A DNA stretch of 64,000 bases. Origin: CAVPKN01 sp963832835 (lineage in GTDB: Bacteria > Chlamydiota > Chlamydiia > Chlamydiales > JAAKFR01). This document shows, one piece after another, positions 1-7,938 of the stretch; within the stretch, counting starts at the first letter, position 1, and each line of letters starts with the position of its first letter. The position numbers were made by a program, and so were the translations under genes. The stretch is taken from positions 2,170,001-2,234,000 of the forward strand of contig CAWHVD010000001.1 of NCBI GenBank assembly GCA_963832835.1. The letters run 5' to 3'. The notes beneath the pieces are model-generated. The model made no database searches, was not told where the DNA came from, and worked only from the letters and a program-made list of their open reading frames with translations.

Positions 1-510
1 GTGATGAACACACACCATGCAGCCTGTAGGGCTGCGACAGGGCCGGTACCGTCCTAACCAAGCAGGCTGAAGAAGGGATTTCATATCTACATCCTCGACT
101 TTCCTTCAGCCTGAAAGGCTGAGATAGTGATAGCCCAGGGCAGCGCCCTGGGTAACGTGATGAACACACACCATGCAGCCTGTAGGGCTGCGACAGGGCC
201 GGTACCGTCCTAACCAAGCAGGCTGAAGAAGGGATTTCATATCTACATCCTCGACTTTCCTTCAGCCTGAAAGGCTGAGATAGTGATAGCCCAGGGCAAC
301 GCCCTGGGTAACGTGATGAACACACACCATGCAGCCTGTAGGGCTGCGACAGGGCCGGTACCGTCCTAACCAAGCAGGCTGAAGAAGGGATTTCATATCT
401 ACATCCTCGACTTTCCTTCAGCCTGAAAGGCTGAGATAGTGATAGCCCAGGGCAACGCCCTGGGTAACATGATGAACACACATCATGCAGCCTGTAGGGC
501 TGCGACAGGA
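1..510. repeat. 156-bp tandem repeat made of REP-like hairpins (3 full copies plus a partial)
   Basis: Three near-identical 156-bp units start at 1, 157 and 313, and a fourth begins at 469 and decays after about 41 bases. The first copy is cut by the window edge, so the array may extend leftward. Each unit holds several short palindromes: CAGCCtgtaGGGCTG, CAGCCtgaaaGGCTG, and AGCCCAGGGC-AA-GCCCTGGGT-type hairpins, plus a wider pair AGGCTGAAG...CTTCAGCCT. The same two-hairpin core recurs at 35122-35168, and one hairpin abuts the transposase gene at 993-1017. No gene is seen in 1-527. A REP/BIME-like array mobilised by the adjacent Y1 transposase is an inference. Confidence 0.85.
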
Positions 511-527
511 CTGCGACAAATTTGGAT

Positions 528-980
528 TCAATCCCAGATATATTTTTCATCGAATTTGACCTTATATTTTTCCAAAAACTGACGCAATTCATCCTGAAAG
601 GATAATCTCTGATGGTGCTGCTTCTGATTCTGAATGTAGGCACGCAAAGCATCGACATTAGATTGGCCAATGGAAAATGCACCATATCCATTTTGCCAGG
701 CAAAATCTTGATAACAGTCTCCCTGGGTTTTCATCCATTTAGAAGACCCTTTTTTGATTTCTTCGACACACTTGCTTAAAGATAACGTGCGCGGCAAAGA
801 GAATAAGAGGTGGATATGGTCTTCAATTCCCCCTATCTCATAAACCATTACATTGTATTGGCGAGCAGAACCCACCATGTAGGCATAAAGATGAGGGGCA
901 ATGTTGGGATGAATAAACGGCCGTCTGCCCTGTGTGCTAAATATCAAATGAATCAGGACATTTGCAAGAGACTGTGCCAT
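528..980 (-). CDS. IS200/REP-associated Y1 transposase
   Basis: About 150 residues. The N-terminus (MAQSLANVLIHLIFSTQGR) and the HIHLL segment (HUH-type metal site) followed by a helix rich in KGSSKWMK match the IS200/IS605 Y1 transposase family (Transposase_17). The Tyr in YIQNQKQHH is the likely nucleophile, near the C-terminus as usual. I start it at the ATG at 978-980, because an upstream in-frame ATG at 1004 lies inside a REP-like hairpin. There is no TnpB partner. Hairpins on both sides suggest a RAYT-type domesticated transposase acting on REP sequences rather than a classical IS; that assignment is inferred from context. Confidence 0.85.
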   Translation of the reverse strand: MAQSLANVLIHLIFSTQGRRPFIHPNIAPHLYAYMVGSARQYNVMVYEIGGIEDHIHLLFSLPRTLSLSKCVEEIKKGSSKWMKTQGDCYQDFAWQNGYGAFSIGQSNVDALRAYIQNQKQHHQRLSFQDELRQFLEKYKVKFDEKYIWD

Positions 981-992
981 TTTTTTTAAAAT

Positions 993-1017
993 AACCCAGG
1001 GCATAAAGCCCTGGGTT
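993..1017. repeat. REP-like hairpin between transposase and rplI
   Basis: AACCCAGGGC and GCCCTGGGTT form a 10-bp perfect stem. It is the same palindrome as in the 1-510 array. It lies just beyond the rplI stop codon, so it could also terminate the ribosomal operon. Confidence 0.75.
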
Positions 1018-1028
1018 TGGAAATTGCA

Positions 1029-1547
1029 TTAGCTCTGATCAGCTTCTGGAGCAGATTGCTCTTCTGGAGCAGCAGGCGTCTTCTGGGGAAGTACGCCACC
1101 TTCGGGTTGAACTTCGAGGGTGAAAGTGGCAGGAACGCCCTCTTTCAATCGAAGGCCAACAGTATGGTTGCCCAGTGTTTTGATAGCTTGAGTCAGAAGA
1201 ACGCTTTTACGGTCGATCTGGTACCCTTTAGCTTGCAGAAGGCGCGCAATATCGAGAGTAGAAACCGATCCGTACATTTTCCCATCGGGGTCGGTTTTTA
1301 CTTCTATGGCAAGCACGAGCGCTTTGATCTGCTCTGCTTGCGCTTCGGCCTCTTTGCGGTCGACAGCTGCACGCTTTTCCCGCTCTTCTTTGAGGCGGGT
1401 TTGCATCTTTAGGGTGTGTTTATCGGCAGAAACTGCCTTTTTCTGAGGAAGGAGGAAGTTACGGATAAAGCCCGGCTTGGCTGTCACAACATCCCCGCTG
1501 CGACCTAAGCCGTACACATCTTCCAAAAGTAGTAATTGTTGTTTCAT
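1029..1547 (-). CDS. rplI: 50S ribosomal protein L9
   Basis: 172 residues. The N-terminal L9 domain is plain: MKQQLLLLEDVYGLGRSGDV, then the glycine-containing RNLLLP-like stretch (RNFLLPQKKA), a long charged central helix and a C-terminal RNA-binding domain. The C-terminus carries an extra acidic/alanine-proline tail (about residues 150-172) beyond the usual ~150-residue length. It is the last gene of the rpsF-rpsR-rplI operon, 7 bp after rpsR. L9 binds 23S rRNA domain V at the base of the L1 stalk. Confidence 0.96.
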   Translation of the reverse strand: MKQQLLLLEDVYGLGRSGDVVTAKPGFIRNFLLPQKKAVSADKHTLKMQTRLKEEREKRAAVDRKEAEAQAEQIKALVLAIEVKTDPDGKMYGSVSTLDIARLLQAKGYQIDRKSVLLTQAIKTLGNHTVGLRLKEGVPATFTLEVQPEGGVLPQKTPAAPEEQSAPEADQS

Positions 1548-1554
1548 ATATTAC

Positions 1555-1815
1555 CTATTCTTCTCCTACAAATGGAAGGAGACCGATGTAACGGGCCCTT
1601 TTAACCGCGGTGTTCAGAAGGCGCTGGAAGCGCTGTGAAACACCGGTAACACGACGAGGCAAGATCTTACCTCTATCGGTGATGAGCCGTTTGAGTGTTT
1701 CAATATCTTTATAATCGATATCTTTCCAACCGGCCGCCATGAACGGACAACGCTTTGATGTAGGGCGTTTCTTGCGAGACTCATACACAGGAGAGTCTGA
1801 CGACATTTTGCTCAT
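1555..1815 (-). CDS. rpsR: 30S ribosomal protein S18
   Basis: 86 residues from the ATG at 1813-1815, preceded by a GAGGAAAG ribosome site at good spacing; an in-frame GTG at 1830 is possible but would overlap rpsF. The S18 core KDIETLKRLITDRGKILPRR and GVSQRFQRLLNTAVKRAR is intact. It pairs with S6 on the 30S platform, and rpsF lies immediately upstream as in most bacteria. The N-terminal extension with KKRPTSKRCPF is typical of chlamydial S18 as I remember it. Confidence 0.95.
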   Translation of the reverse strand: MSKMSSDSPVYESRKKRPTSKRCPFMAAGWKDIDYKDIETLKRLITDRGKILPRRVTGVSQRFQRLLNTAVKRARYIGLLPFVGEE

Positions 1816-1826
1816 ATTTACTTTCC

Positions 1827-2162
1827 TCACTCAGGAAGTTGTTTAAATTCAATAGTTTCTCTTACGGCATCTGTTTTCAAGGTCAAGAACCTGAGCAGAT
1901 CTTCGTTGAGATGGTACTCTCTCCACAGCTCTGCAAACATAGTAGTTGGCGCTGTGAAATAGAGCAAAAAGTAGTGTCCCTCGCGCAGGCCACGGATTTC
2001 ATAGGCGAGTTTTTTACGCCCTTGATCGTGGATTTTGTGGACCTCTCCACCGCGCTCTGCAATCCCTGATGTGATGCGCTCGAGGCATTTTAGCCTGGCA
2101 TCTTCGCTCAAGGAAGCGTTGAGGATATACATTCCTTCATAGATTTGTTTTCTTTCTTTCAT
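1827..2162 (-). CDS. rpsF: 30S ribosomal protein S6
   Basis: 111 residues from the ATG at 2160-2162, with AAGGTAA upstream; a longer reading from 2195 would run into pth. The S6 ferredoxin-like fold shows as YEGMYILNASLSEDARLK, GRKKLAYEIRGLREGHYFLL and the C-terminal LRFLTLKTDA. It heads the rpsF-rpsR-rplI operon and lies 4 bp after pth, so it is probably transcribed together with prs-rplY-pth. Confidence 0.95.
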   Translation of the reverse strand: MKERKQIYEGMYILNASLSEDARLKCLERITSGIAERGGEVHKIHDQGRKKLAYEIRGLREGHYFLLYFTAPTTMFAELWREYHLNEDLLRFLTLKTDAVRETIEFKQLPE

Positions 2163-2166
2163 TTCA

Positions 2167-2769
2167 TTACCTTGCGGTTGATAATTCGCCAGCAAGCTGG
2201 CTGGCAGCTTCTACTCCCTGGCTGAGCCACGCTTCTGCTACAGAAGCGCCTTTATCCACAACTTGCGAAAGCTGCACTTGTTCGCTGAAGGAAAAACCTG
2301 CCAGGACATAATCTTCGAGGGCCATTTGACCGTTCGTAAGATCCCCTTCTTGTGGACCCACCCCCATCCGGAGGCGAGAATAATCGGAGGTGCTCAAGCA
2401 CGCTTCGATACTTTTCAATCCGTTATGCCCCCCTGCACTTCCAGAAGGGCGAAGACGCATCGCGCCAAACTTGATATAGACATCATCAACGATGACGAGG
2501 ATATGGTCCGGTGCGATTTTGTAATACTGGACAGCTTTGCGTACAGCCGTCCCACTTAAATTCATATAGGTGCTTGGCATCAGCAGATACACTTTCTTAC
2601 CTGCAATGACGCCACTGGCCACCTTGCCATCAATCCGCATCCCCCGCTTCAGGCTCAGGCCCTGCTTGCGGGCTATTGCCTCAACTACCATGAAACCTAG
2701 ATTATGACGAGTCTTCTCATATTTGGTGCCAGGATTGCCGAGCCCAACGATGAGGTACTCATCCACCAT
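2167..2769 (-). CDS. pth: Peptidyl-tRNA hydrolase
   Basis: 200 residues, normal family length. It releases tRNA from prematurely dissociated peptidyl-tRNA. The signature blocks are present: VGLGNPGTKYEKTRHNLGF (catalytic His in RHN), MPSTYMNLSG, VIVDDV (catalytic Asp) and GSAGGHNGLKSI. Its start codon overlaps the rplY stop by one base (TAATG), showing translational coupling. The neighbours rplY upstream and rpsF downstream match the chlamydial order. Confidence 0.97.
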   Translation of the reverse strand: MVDEYLIVGLGNPGTKYEKTRHNLGFMVVEAIARKQGLSLKRGMRIDGKVASGVIAGKKVYLLMPSTYMNLSGTAVRKAVQYYKIAPDHILVIVDDVYIKFGAMRLRPSGSAGGHNGLKSIEACLSTSDYSRLRMGVGPQEGDLTNGQMALEDYVLAGFSFSEQVQLSQVVDKGASVAEAWLSQGVEAASQLAGELSTAR

Positions 2770-3326
2770 TATTTTCTCGCGATCACAACAGCAGCTTCAT
2801 TGAGGCTAATGGTTGGACGTACTCCTTGAGGAATCTTCAAGGCGCTGAGTTTCATCATCTGTCCAACGGCTAAATCACGTACATCTACCTCGAATTCGGC
2901 TGGAATATCTTTAGGTAAACATATGACCGGTACATGGCGCACAACTATACGTACAACACCACCTAGTTTCACTCCTGCGCAATCAGCGACATTAATGCAT
3001 CGGACTGGAATCTTAAGAGAAATAGGGTGATCATCATGCAATTGCTCGAAATCGAGATGGATGACAGCATAGGTCGTGATGTTGTATTGAATGTCTTTGA
3101 CAATCGCTTTTATGGTTTTGCCATCGAGATCGATCTGGAAAACTTTCGAAGAGAGTGTCCCTGTAGGGGTTGTGTTCAGGATTTTCTTGAAAGCGATCCC
3201 ATCAACAACGATCTCTTGCCCCTTTTCTCCTTTGGAATAAAGGACTGCAGGAACATTCCCTGCACGGCGGATCTGTTTATTTTCCGTTTTTTTGCCAGCA
3301 CTGCGTCTGGTGACGGTGAGTTTCAT
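2769..3326 (-). CDS. rplY: 50S ribosomal protein L25/general stress protein Ctc
   Basis: 185 residues from the ATG at 3324-3326, preceded by GGAG; the reading frame is open further upstream but would overlap the end of prs. It has an N-terminal L25 5S rRNA-binding domain (MKLTVTRRSAGKKTENKQIR, then NVPAVLYSKGEKG) followed by the C-terminal TL5/Ctc beta domain (ISLKIPVRCINVADCAGVK). This two-domain form is usual in Chlamydiae. It sits between prs and pth, and the stop codon overlaps the pth start. Confidence 0.95.
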   Translation of the reverse strand: MKLTVTRRSAGKKTENKQIRRAGNVPAVLYSKGEKGQEIVVDGIAFKKILNTTPTGTLSSKVFQIDLDGKTIKAIVKDIQYNITTYAVIHLDFEQLHDDHPISLKIPVRCINVADCAGVKLGGVVRIVVRHVPVICLPKDIPAEFEVDVRDLAVGQMMKLSALKIPQGVRPTISLNEAAVVIARK

Positions 3327-3378
3327 GAGCTTCTCCAAATATTCTAAGAAAGGAGTGAAGTATAGGGAATGGGGGATT

Positions 3379-4317
3379 TTAATTAAAGATCGATGAGATA
3401 GAATCTGCGGAGATGATGCAGCGCATCGCTTCTCCAAAAAGAGGAGCTGTCGAAACGACGACAAATTTAGGATGGAGCTGCTCTTCTAGTAAAGGGACCG
3501 TGTTGCTTATAAAGATTTTTTTGATAGGAGAGCTATCGAGACGTTTTACTGCCTCTCCTACCAGAAGGCCGTGAGTAAAGGCAGCAAAAATGTCCCTTGC
3601 TCCTGCTCGGGCACATGTCTCGGCTGCTGTCACGAGTGTTCCGGCAGTAGAGCAAAGATCGTCGACAAGCAAGACATCTCTTCCCTTCACATCATTACCG
3701 ATGATCGAGGTGATGCTCACCTCTTCAGTGCTGACCCTCCGTTTGTCCATCACAGCAAATTCAGCATTCAGATGATTTGAGTAAGCACGGGCGATTTTAA
3801 TGGCTCCCAAGTCAGGCGCCATGATGACTAAATCTTTTAAATGGAGTTTAGCCACCTCTTCGGCCAACATGGGACGTGCATAAAGGTTATCGACCGGGAT
3901 ATCAAAAAAACCTTGGATTTGACCGGCATGGAGGTCCATAGTCAAAACCCGAGTGGCTCCTGCCGTGGCCAAAAGATCGGCAACGAGCTTGGCAGAGATT
4001 GGGACGCGCGGTTTATCTTTTCTGTCTTGGCGGCTGTAGCCAAAATAGGGAATCACCGCCACGATGCTTTTAGCCGATGCCCGCTTCAGGGCATCGATCA
4101 TGATGAGCAATTCCATGAGGTAGTAGTTAGGATCTCGCGCAATTGACTGCACGACAAAAACATCCCGACCTCTGACATTTTCTTGAATTTGCAGGTAAAT
4201 TTCACCATCTGGGAAAGGCTCAAACAACACTTTTCCGAGTTTGATACCCAGATAGGAGGCCAGCTCAGCGGCTAAAACGGGGTGGGAATTTCCAGAAAAA
4301 ACGGCAAACGTATTCAT
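3379..4317 (-). CDS. prs: Ribose-phosphate pyrophosphokinase
   Basis: 312 residues from the ATG at 4315-4317; upstream frame continues through the tRNA gene and is not used. It makes PRPP from ribose 5-phosphate and ATP. The family marks are visible: FSGNSHPVLA, FPDGEIYLQIQENVRG, YFGYSRQDRKDKPR (ATP loop), LTMDLHAGQIQGFF, and the PRPP-binding DVLLVDDLCSTAGTLVTAA. The ATP-loop and PRPP motifs are complete, so it should be active. It lies just downstream of tRNA-Gln and upstream of rplY, probably heading the operon. Confidence 0.95.
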   Translation of the reverse strand: MNTFAVFSGNSHPVLAAELASYLGIKLGKVLFEPFPDGEIYLQIQENVRGRDVFVVQSIARDPNYYLMELLIMIDALKRASAKSIVAVIPYFGYSRQDRKDKPRVPISAKLVADLLATAGATRVLTMDLHAGQIQGFFDIPVDNLYARPMLAEEVAKLHLKDLVIMAPDLGAIKIARAYSNHLNAEFAVMDKRRVSTEEVSITSIIGNDVKGRDVLLVDDLCSTAGTLVTAAETCARAGARDIFAAFTHGLLVGEAVKRLDSSPIKKIFISNTVPLLEEQLHPKFVVVSTAPLFGEAMRCIISADSISSIFN

Positions 4318-4325
4318 GTAAAGTA

Positions 4326-4397
<72 letters not shown>

Positions 4398-4461
4398 GCA
4401 AAGTGATTTTCCATACTAACCGCAAGCACGATTTTTTGCCAAGCTCAACACTTTCTACCCA

Positions 4462-4494
4462 AAGAAAAAAAACAGGATAGGGAGAATCGCAAGC
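4462..4494 (-). other. ~32-bp sequence shared with the region upstream of the giant gene
   Basis: Read on the minus strand, GCTTGCGATT-CTC-CCTATCCTG followed by eight T is repeated at 38457-38488 on the plus strand with only two mismatches in 32 bases. In both places it lies upstream of the next gene on that strand (tRNA-Gln/prs here, the giant gene there). It could be a shared leader, the end of a small hydrophobic peptide (LAI-x-PILFFF in both), or a repeat. The rest of 4398-4587 shows only a short hairpin ACCGCtttaGCGGT at 4542-4555. Confidence 0.4.
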
Positions 4495-4587
4495 GGCATG
4501 ACAAACAGGATGATAAAAAAACTAATCACCTTGCACACCCTACCGCTTTAGCGGTCCTGCATGTCTTATTGCTTCTACGCCACGTAA

Positions 4588-4748
4588 TACCATTTCCAAA
4601 AAATAAAGTCACAAATTGGCACTGTATAACACGCCATTTTTGAACGATCCTTTCTCGCTTAGGTGCAAAAACATAGGCTTCGAAACGATTGTCCAAATCT
4701 GTCATGTTACCCAGTGCCACTTCATGGCTTTATTTTCTGGAAATGGTA
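4588..4748 (+). mobile_element. 161-bp palindromic miniature element (family A), full copy
   Basis: Ends TACCATTTCC...GGAAATGGTA are inverted, and the two arms remain similar far inward (AAATAAAG..., GGCACTG...), so most of the element is an imperfect palindrome. It is flanked on both sides by TAA, a probable 3-bp target duplication. Other copies lie at 14892, 31136, 36335 and 58920. It has no transposase gene and is presumably moved in trans; the source transposon is not in the window. It fills most of the gap before glgA. Confidence 0.85.
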
Positions 4749-4803
4749 TAACTTTTTTTAGAGAGTCTTGCAAGTTTAAAAATGGTTGCGTAGAGTGCGG
4801 CTT

Positions 4804-6192
4804 ATGGAAATCATACACGTTTCAGCCGAGTTAGCACCGATTGCCAAAGTGGGAGGGCTTGGAGATGTCCTACAAGGACTCTCACGGGCAATACTGGAAA
4901 AAGGGCACTCTGTTACGGTTCTCATGCCTAAATATGACACTTTAGATTTGAACATGATAAAAAATCTGGAGGTATTAGAAGCAAAGCAGATCGTGCGCTT
5001 TGGAGGAGAAGATTGCAGCAATACTTTATGGCGCGGAAAGGTGGATGGGATTCCGGTTGTTTTGATTGAATCCCATGACCCAAGAGAGTTTTTTGACCGG
5101 GATACAGTTTATGGCTGCACAGATGATGTGGACCGCTTCAATTATTTTTGCATCTCTGCTTTAGAATATATACGGAAACAAGATGCTGAGGTCATTCATC
5201 TACACGACTGGCACACGGCAGCACTTGCGGGACTACTTAAGGAACGCGCCCCGGGAGTCAGGGCTAAAGTAGTACTGACTCTGCACAACTTAGCCTATCA
5301 AGGTCAATGTAGCGCAGCCGAGTTAGAGAGGATGGGCTGGAAGAGTGATCTTTTAGTCTCAGGCGATCACTATAACTTGCTTCAGGGTGGGATTATTTTT
5401 GCAGATAGAGTCACTACCGTATCCCCTACCTATGCACACGAGATCCTGACAACAGACATCAGCGGGTCTTTGCAAACCACTTTAATAGCCCATCAGCACA
5501 AAATTTCGGGGATCCTTAACGGGATTGATTATGCATTTTGGAATCCTAAAACAGACAAGTTCCTTCCGCATCACTACTCTTTGCATAATATTAGTGATAA
5601 GAAATTTGCAAAACATGAACTAAAAAAACGCCTTTCATTGGCAGATGAAAAATGCCCTCTTGTATGTGCTGTAACACGCCTTGTGTACCAAAAAGGGCCA
5701 GAACTGATCAAAGCGGCCATCTTACGAACGCTTGAGTGGGGCGGACAATTTGTCTTGCTCGGTTCAGCGGCAGATGAACAAATTCATAGTCAATTCCATA
5801 ATTTAAAAAGGAAGCTTGCAGGCTCTTGCCATGTTCACTTAGAACTTTCATTTAGCGAAGAGTTGTCTCACCTTGTTTTTGCTGGGAGTGATCTTTTTTT
5901 GATCCCCTCAATCTTTGAACCGTGTGGGCTAACCCAACAAATCGCGATGCGCTATGGCACTGTCCCTCTAGCGCGGGCTTGTGGGGGTCTTGCCGATACA
6001 GTCTTTGAGGGGGAAAATGGTTTTTTATTTGGCCCCCCTACAGCAGAAGCTTTGAATGTAGCCCTTGATAGCGCCTTAGATACCTGGTATCACAAGCCCG
6101 CACACTGGCAAAAACTCATCGAAACGGGAATGTCTACCGATTTCAGTTGGGAAAAGCCTGGCGAAAAGTACCTTGCCCTCTACCGCTCTTAA
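4804..6192 (+). CDS. glgA: Glycogen synthase
   Basis: 463 residues from the ATG at 4804; a TTG at 4786 is in frame but less likely. GT5-family enzyme that extends alpha-1,4-glucan from ADP-glucose. The N-terminal domain begins MEIIHVSAELAPIAKVGGLG, with KVGGL as the ADP-glucose-binding motif; the C-terminal domain has VTRLVYQKGPEL, IPSIFEPCGLTQQIAMRYG and GGLADTV, the usual GT-B catalytic region with the E-x7-E-like segment. Length matches chlamydial GlgA. No other glycogen gene is nearby, as in other Chlamydiae where the pathway genes are scattered. Confidence 0.95.
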   Translation: MEIIHVSAELAPIAKVGGLGDVLQGLSRAILEKGHSVTVLMPKYDTLDLNMIKNLEVLEAKQIVRFGGEDCSNTLWRGKVDGIPVVLIESHDPREFFDRDTVYGCTDDVDRFNYFCISALEYIRKQDAEVIHLHDWHTAALAGLLKERAPGVRAKVVLTLHNLAYQGQCSAAELERMGWKSDLLVSGDHYNLLQGGIIFADRVTTVSPTYAHEILTTDISGSLQTTLIAHQHKISGILNGIDYAFWNPKTDKFLPHHYSLHNISDKKFAKHELKKRLSLADEKCPLVCAVTRLVYQKGPELIKAAILRTLEWGGQFVLLGSAADEQIHSQFHNLKRKLAGSCHVHLELSFSEELSHLVFAGSDLFLIPSIFEPCGLTQQIAMRYGTVPLARACGGLADTVFEGENGFLFGPPTAEALNVALDSALDTWYHKPAHWQKLIETGMSTDFSWEKPGEKYLALYRS

Positions 6193-6304
6193 CACAGAGG
6201 CGCTAAGACACTGAGAAAGGGGGTGGATTACAGAGAATGAGTATGAAAAAAAATAATTTCCTTGCATCTACCATGCTTTATCCTAACAAGCATTACATGG
6301 GGGC

Positions 6305-7282
6305 TTAAAGGTCTTTTTTGAGATGGAGATAGATCTCTTCCCAGGCTTCATGGGGAATGACAGGACCCATCACCTGCACCACAGCTCTGCCTGCAATCGC
6401 TCCGTAATGGGCACAAATTTCTAGCGGATACCCGCGCATTAAGCCATGCAGAAAACCGCTAGCAAATAGGTCCCCTGCCCCTGTGGTGTCTAGGGGCTGG
6501 ACAGGATAGGCGGGGCAGTGGATTTTGACATCCCCTTGTTTCACCCAACAACCACCTGGGCCCATGAGAACCACACCAATCTCACACCGGTCTGCTAAAA
6601 ATGCACATCCCATTTCCGGATCTTTGTCACCTGTAAGGGCGAAAATTTCCTCAACATTTGCAAAAATCACATCGACATAGGTATCGAGTAGGTGGAGAAT
6701 ATGGGGATGAAATTTTTTAACGATCTCAAAACTGGCGAGATCAAACGAGACTAGTGCTCCAGCATCTTTAGCTAAACGCATGGCCGTTTCGGTTAGATCC
6801 TCATTAAAAAGAGTATAACCTTCGAGATGAACAAGCTTAGCTTGGGTAAAATGGGAGGGCGCAAGATGTTTCCCACACATCTCAACTGTGGCACCTTGGA
6901 AAGTGCGCATTGTCCTTTCTCCATCAGGGGTCACAAGAGAGAGTACAATGGCAGTGGGCGTTTCGCTCTCGATCAACAAAGGGTAAATTCCCTGATCTTT
7001 TAAAAGGGTGCGGTAGAATTTTCCACGTGGATCTGTGCCTACCATCCCGAGAAGGGCGCACCTTTCTCCAAAGCGGGAAAGACCATGTAATGTATTCCGG
7101 GTGCTACCACCTGGAACCGAAACGGGTATGTTGCCACTACCTGCAATGATTGTCTCTAGAGTTTCAAAATCGACGGGAATCATACCCCCTTTGTCACCTG
7201 CAACGGTAGCCAAAAAAGCTTCACTGACACTCAGCAACTGGTCAAGAATGGGACCTCCGATGCCAAGAATCTCGTAGCTCAT
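6305..7282 (-). CDS. PfkB-family carbohydrate/nucleoside kinase
   Basis: 325 residues from the ATG at 7280-7282, which overlaps the pgsA stop (ATGA). It has the ribokinase fold: N-terminal GIGGPILDQLL, PGGSTRNTLHGLSRFG (substrate lid and first signature), and the second PfkB signature DTTGAGDLFASGFL with the catalytic Asp. The pattern of GGSTRNT and GERTMRTFQGA resembles the adenosine/fructose-kinase-like branch, but the substrate cannot be read from sequence. Coupled translation with pgsA suggests co-transcription. It is convergent with glgA; the 112-bp gap 6193-6304 has an ACACAGAGGCGCTAAG motif also seen near 12.5 and 31.0 kb. Confidence 0.85.
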   Translation of the reverse strand: MSYEILGIGGPILDQLLSVSEAFLATVAGDKGGMIPVDFETLETIIAGSGNIPVSVPGGSTRNTLHGLSRFGERCALLGMVGTDPRGKFYRTLLKDQGIYPLLIESETPTAIVLSLVTPDGERTMRTFQGATVEMCGKHLAPSHFTQAKLVHLEGYTLFNEDLTETAMRLAKDAGALVSFDLASFEIVKKFHPHILHLLDTYVDVIFANVEEIFALTGDKDPEMGCAFLADRCEIGVVLMGPGGCWVKQGDVKIHCPAYPVQPLDTTGAGDLFASGFLHGLMRGYPLEICAHYGAIAGRAVVQVMGPVIPHEAWEEIYLHLKKDL

Positions 7283-7881
7283 CCATCGCTTCCCTTGTCT
7301 ACTAAAAGACGTAAAACATAAGTCCGATTCGCCCAAATGTACTCCACTCCGGAATAAAGGGCATAAGCGGCAGCAATAGAAACAGCTGTCACCGAAATTC
7401 CCCTCAACCAACTATACGATAGGTAACCCATGGAGTAAGGGATCATGAGGACTAAAATTAAGAAAGCAACACCGGCCTGGATGACTGCTTTAATCTTGCC
7501 CGAAGAGCGAGCTGCCAGCGCAAAACCTCTGAGAGCACAAATGGTGCGCAAAGTACTGATTACCGAATCACGATACAGGAAAACAAATACGATCAGTAAA
7601 GGAAGATTTACAGGGGGCTGAGTAAAGGTTAAAAACACCGAAATCCGGTAAATACTATCGGCCATCGGATCGAGAATCTTCCCCAGATCAGTGACTTGAT
7701 GGAATCTACGGGCCACATAGCCGTCAAACGCATCGGAAAGCTCAGAAATGCCTAGTATAACGAGTAAAATATACGGAAGAAGGACGAGGCTGATGCCGAG
7801 CAACTCATGTTCAAGATATAGAAACATGAATATGGGGCTAATGAAGATGCGAATAAAAGTGAGGTAATTGGCAATGCTCAC
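7279..7881 (-). CDS. pgsA: CDP-diacylglycerol-glycerol-3-phosphate phosphatidyltransferase family
   Basis: 200 residues. Integral membrane CDP-alcohol phosphotransferase that makes phosphatidylglycerol phosphate. The CDP-OH-P motif is complete: SDAFDGYVARR, then GKILDPMADS, giving D-G-x2-A-R-x8-G-x3-D-x3-D. Several hydrophobic spans follow (residues about 20-45, 85-105, 130-190). It overlaps the PfkB kinase by four bases. The position between glgA and glyQS matches the chlamydial order. A different alcohol acceptor is possible, since Chlamydiae carry more than one member of the family. Confidence 0.88.
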   Translation of the reverse strand: MSIANYLTFIRIFISPIFMFLYLEHELLGISLVLLPYILLVILGISELSDAFDGYVARRFHQVTDLGKILDPMADSIYRISVFLTFTQPPVNLPLLIVFVFLYRDSVISTLRTICALRGFALAARSSGKIKAVIQAGVAFLILVLMIPYSMGYLSYSWLRGISVTAVSIAAAYALYSGVEYIWANRTYVLRLLVDKGSDG

Positions 7882-7938
7882 GCGATAAACTTATCTATCC
7901 CCTGCATTAATTTGCAAGGTTGTTATTGTGACAGTTAT

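Noticed and set aside
1..510. CRISPR array
   Set aside because: The 156-bp units are contiguous with no unique spacers and contain several palindromes.
1017..1412. Plus-strand frame opposite rplI
   Set aside because: Fully antisense to a certain ribosomal protein gene.
3327..3464. N-terminal extension of rplY
   Set aside because: Overlaps the prs 3' end; the ATG at 3326 has a ribosome site and standard L25 start.
4463..4536. 24-codon hydrophobic peptide on the minus strand (GTG start)
   Set aside because: Too short and GTG-initiated; kept only as part of the shared 32-bp sequence observation.
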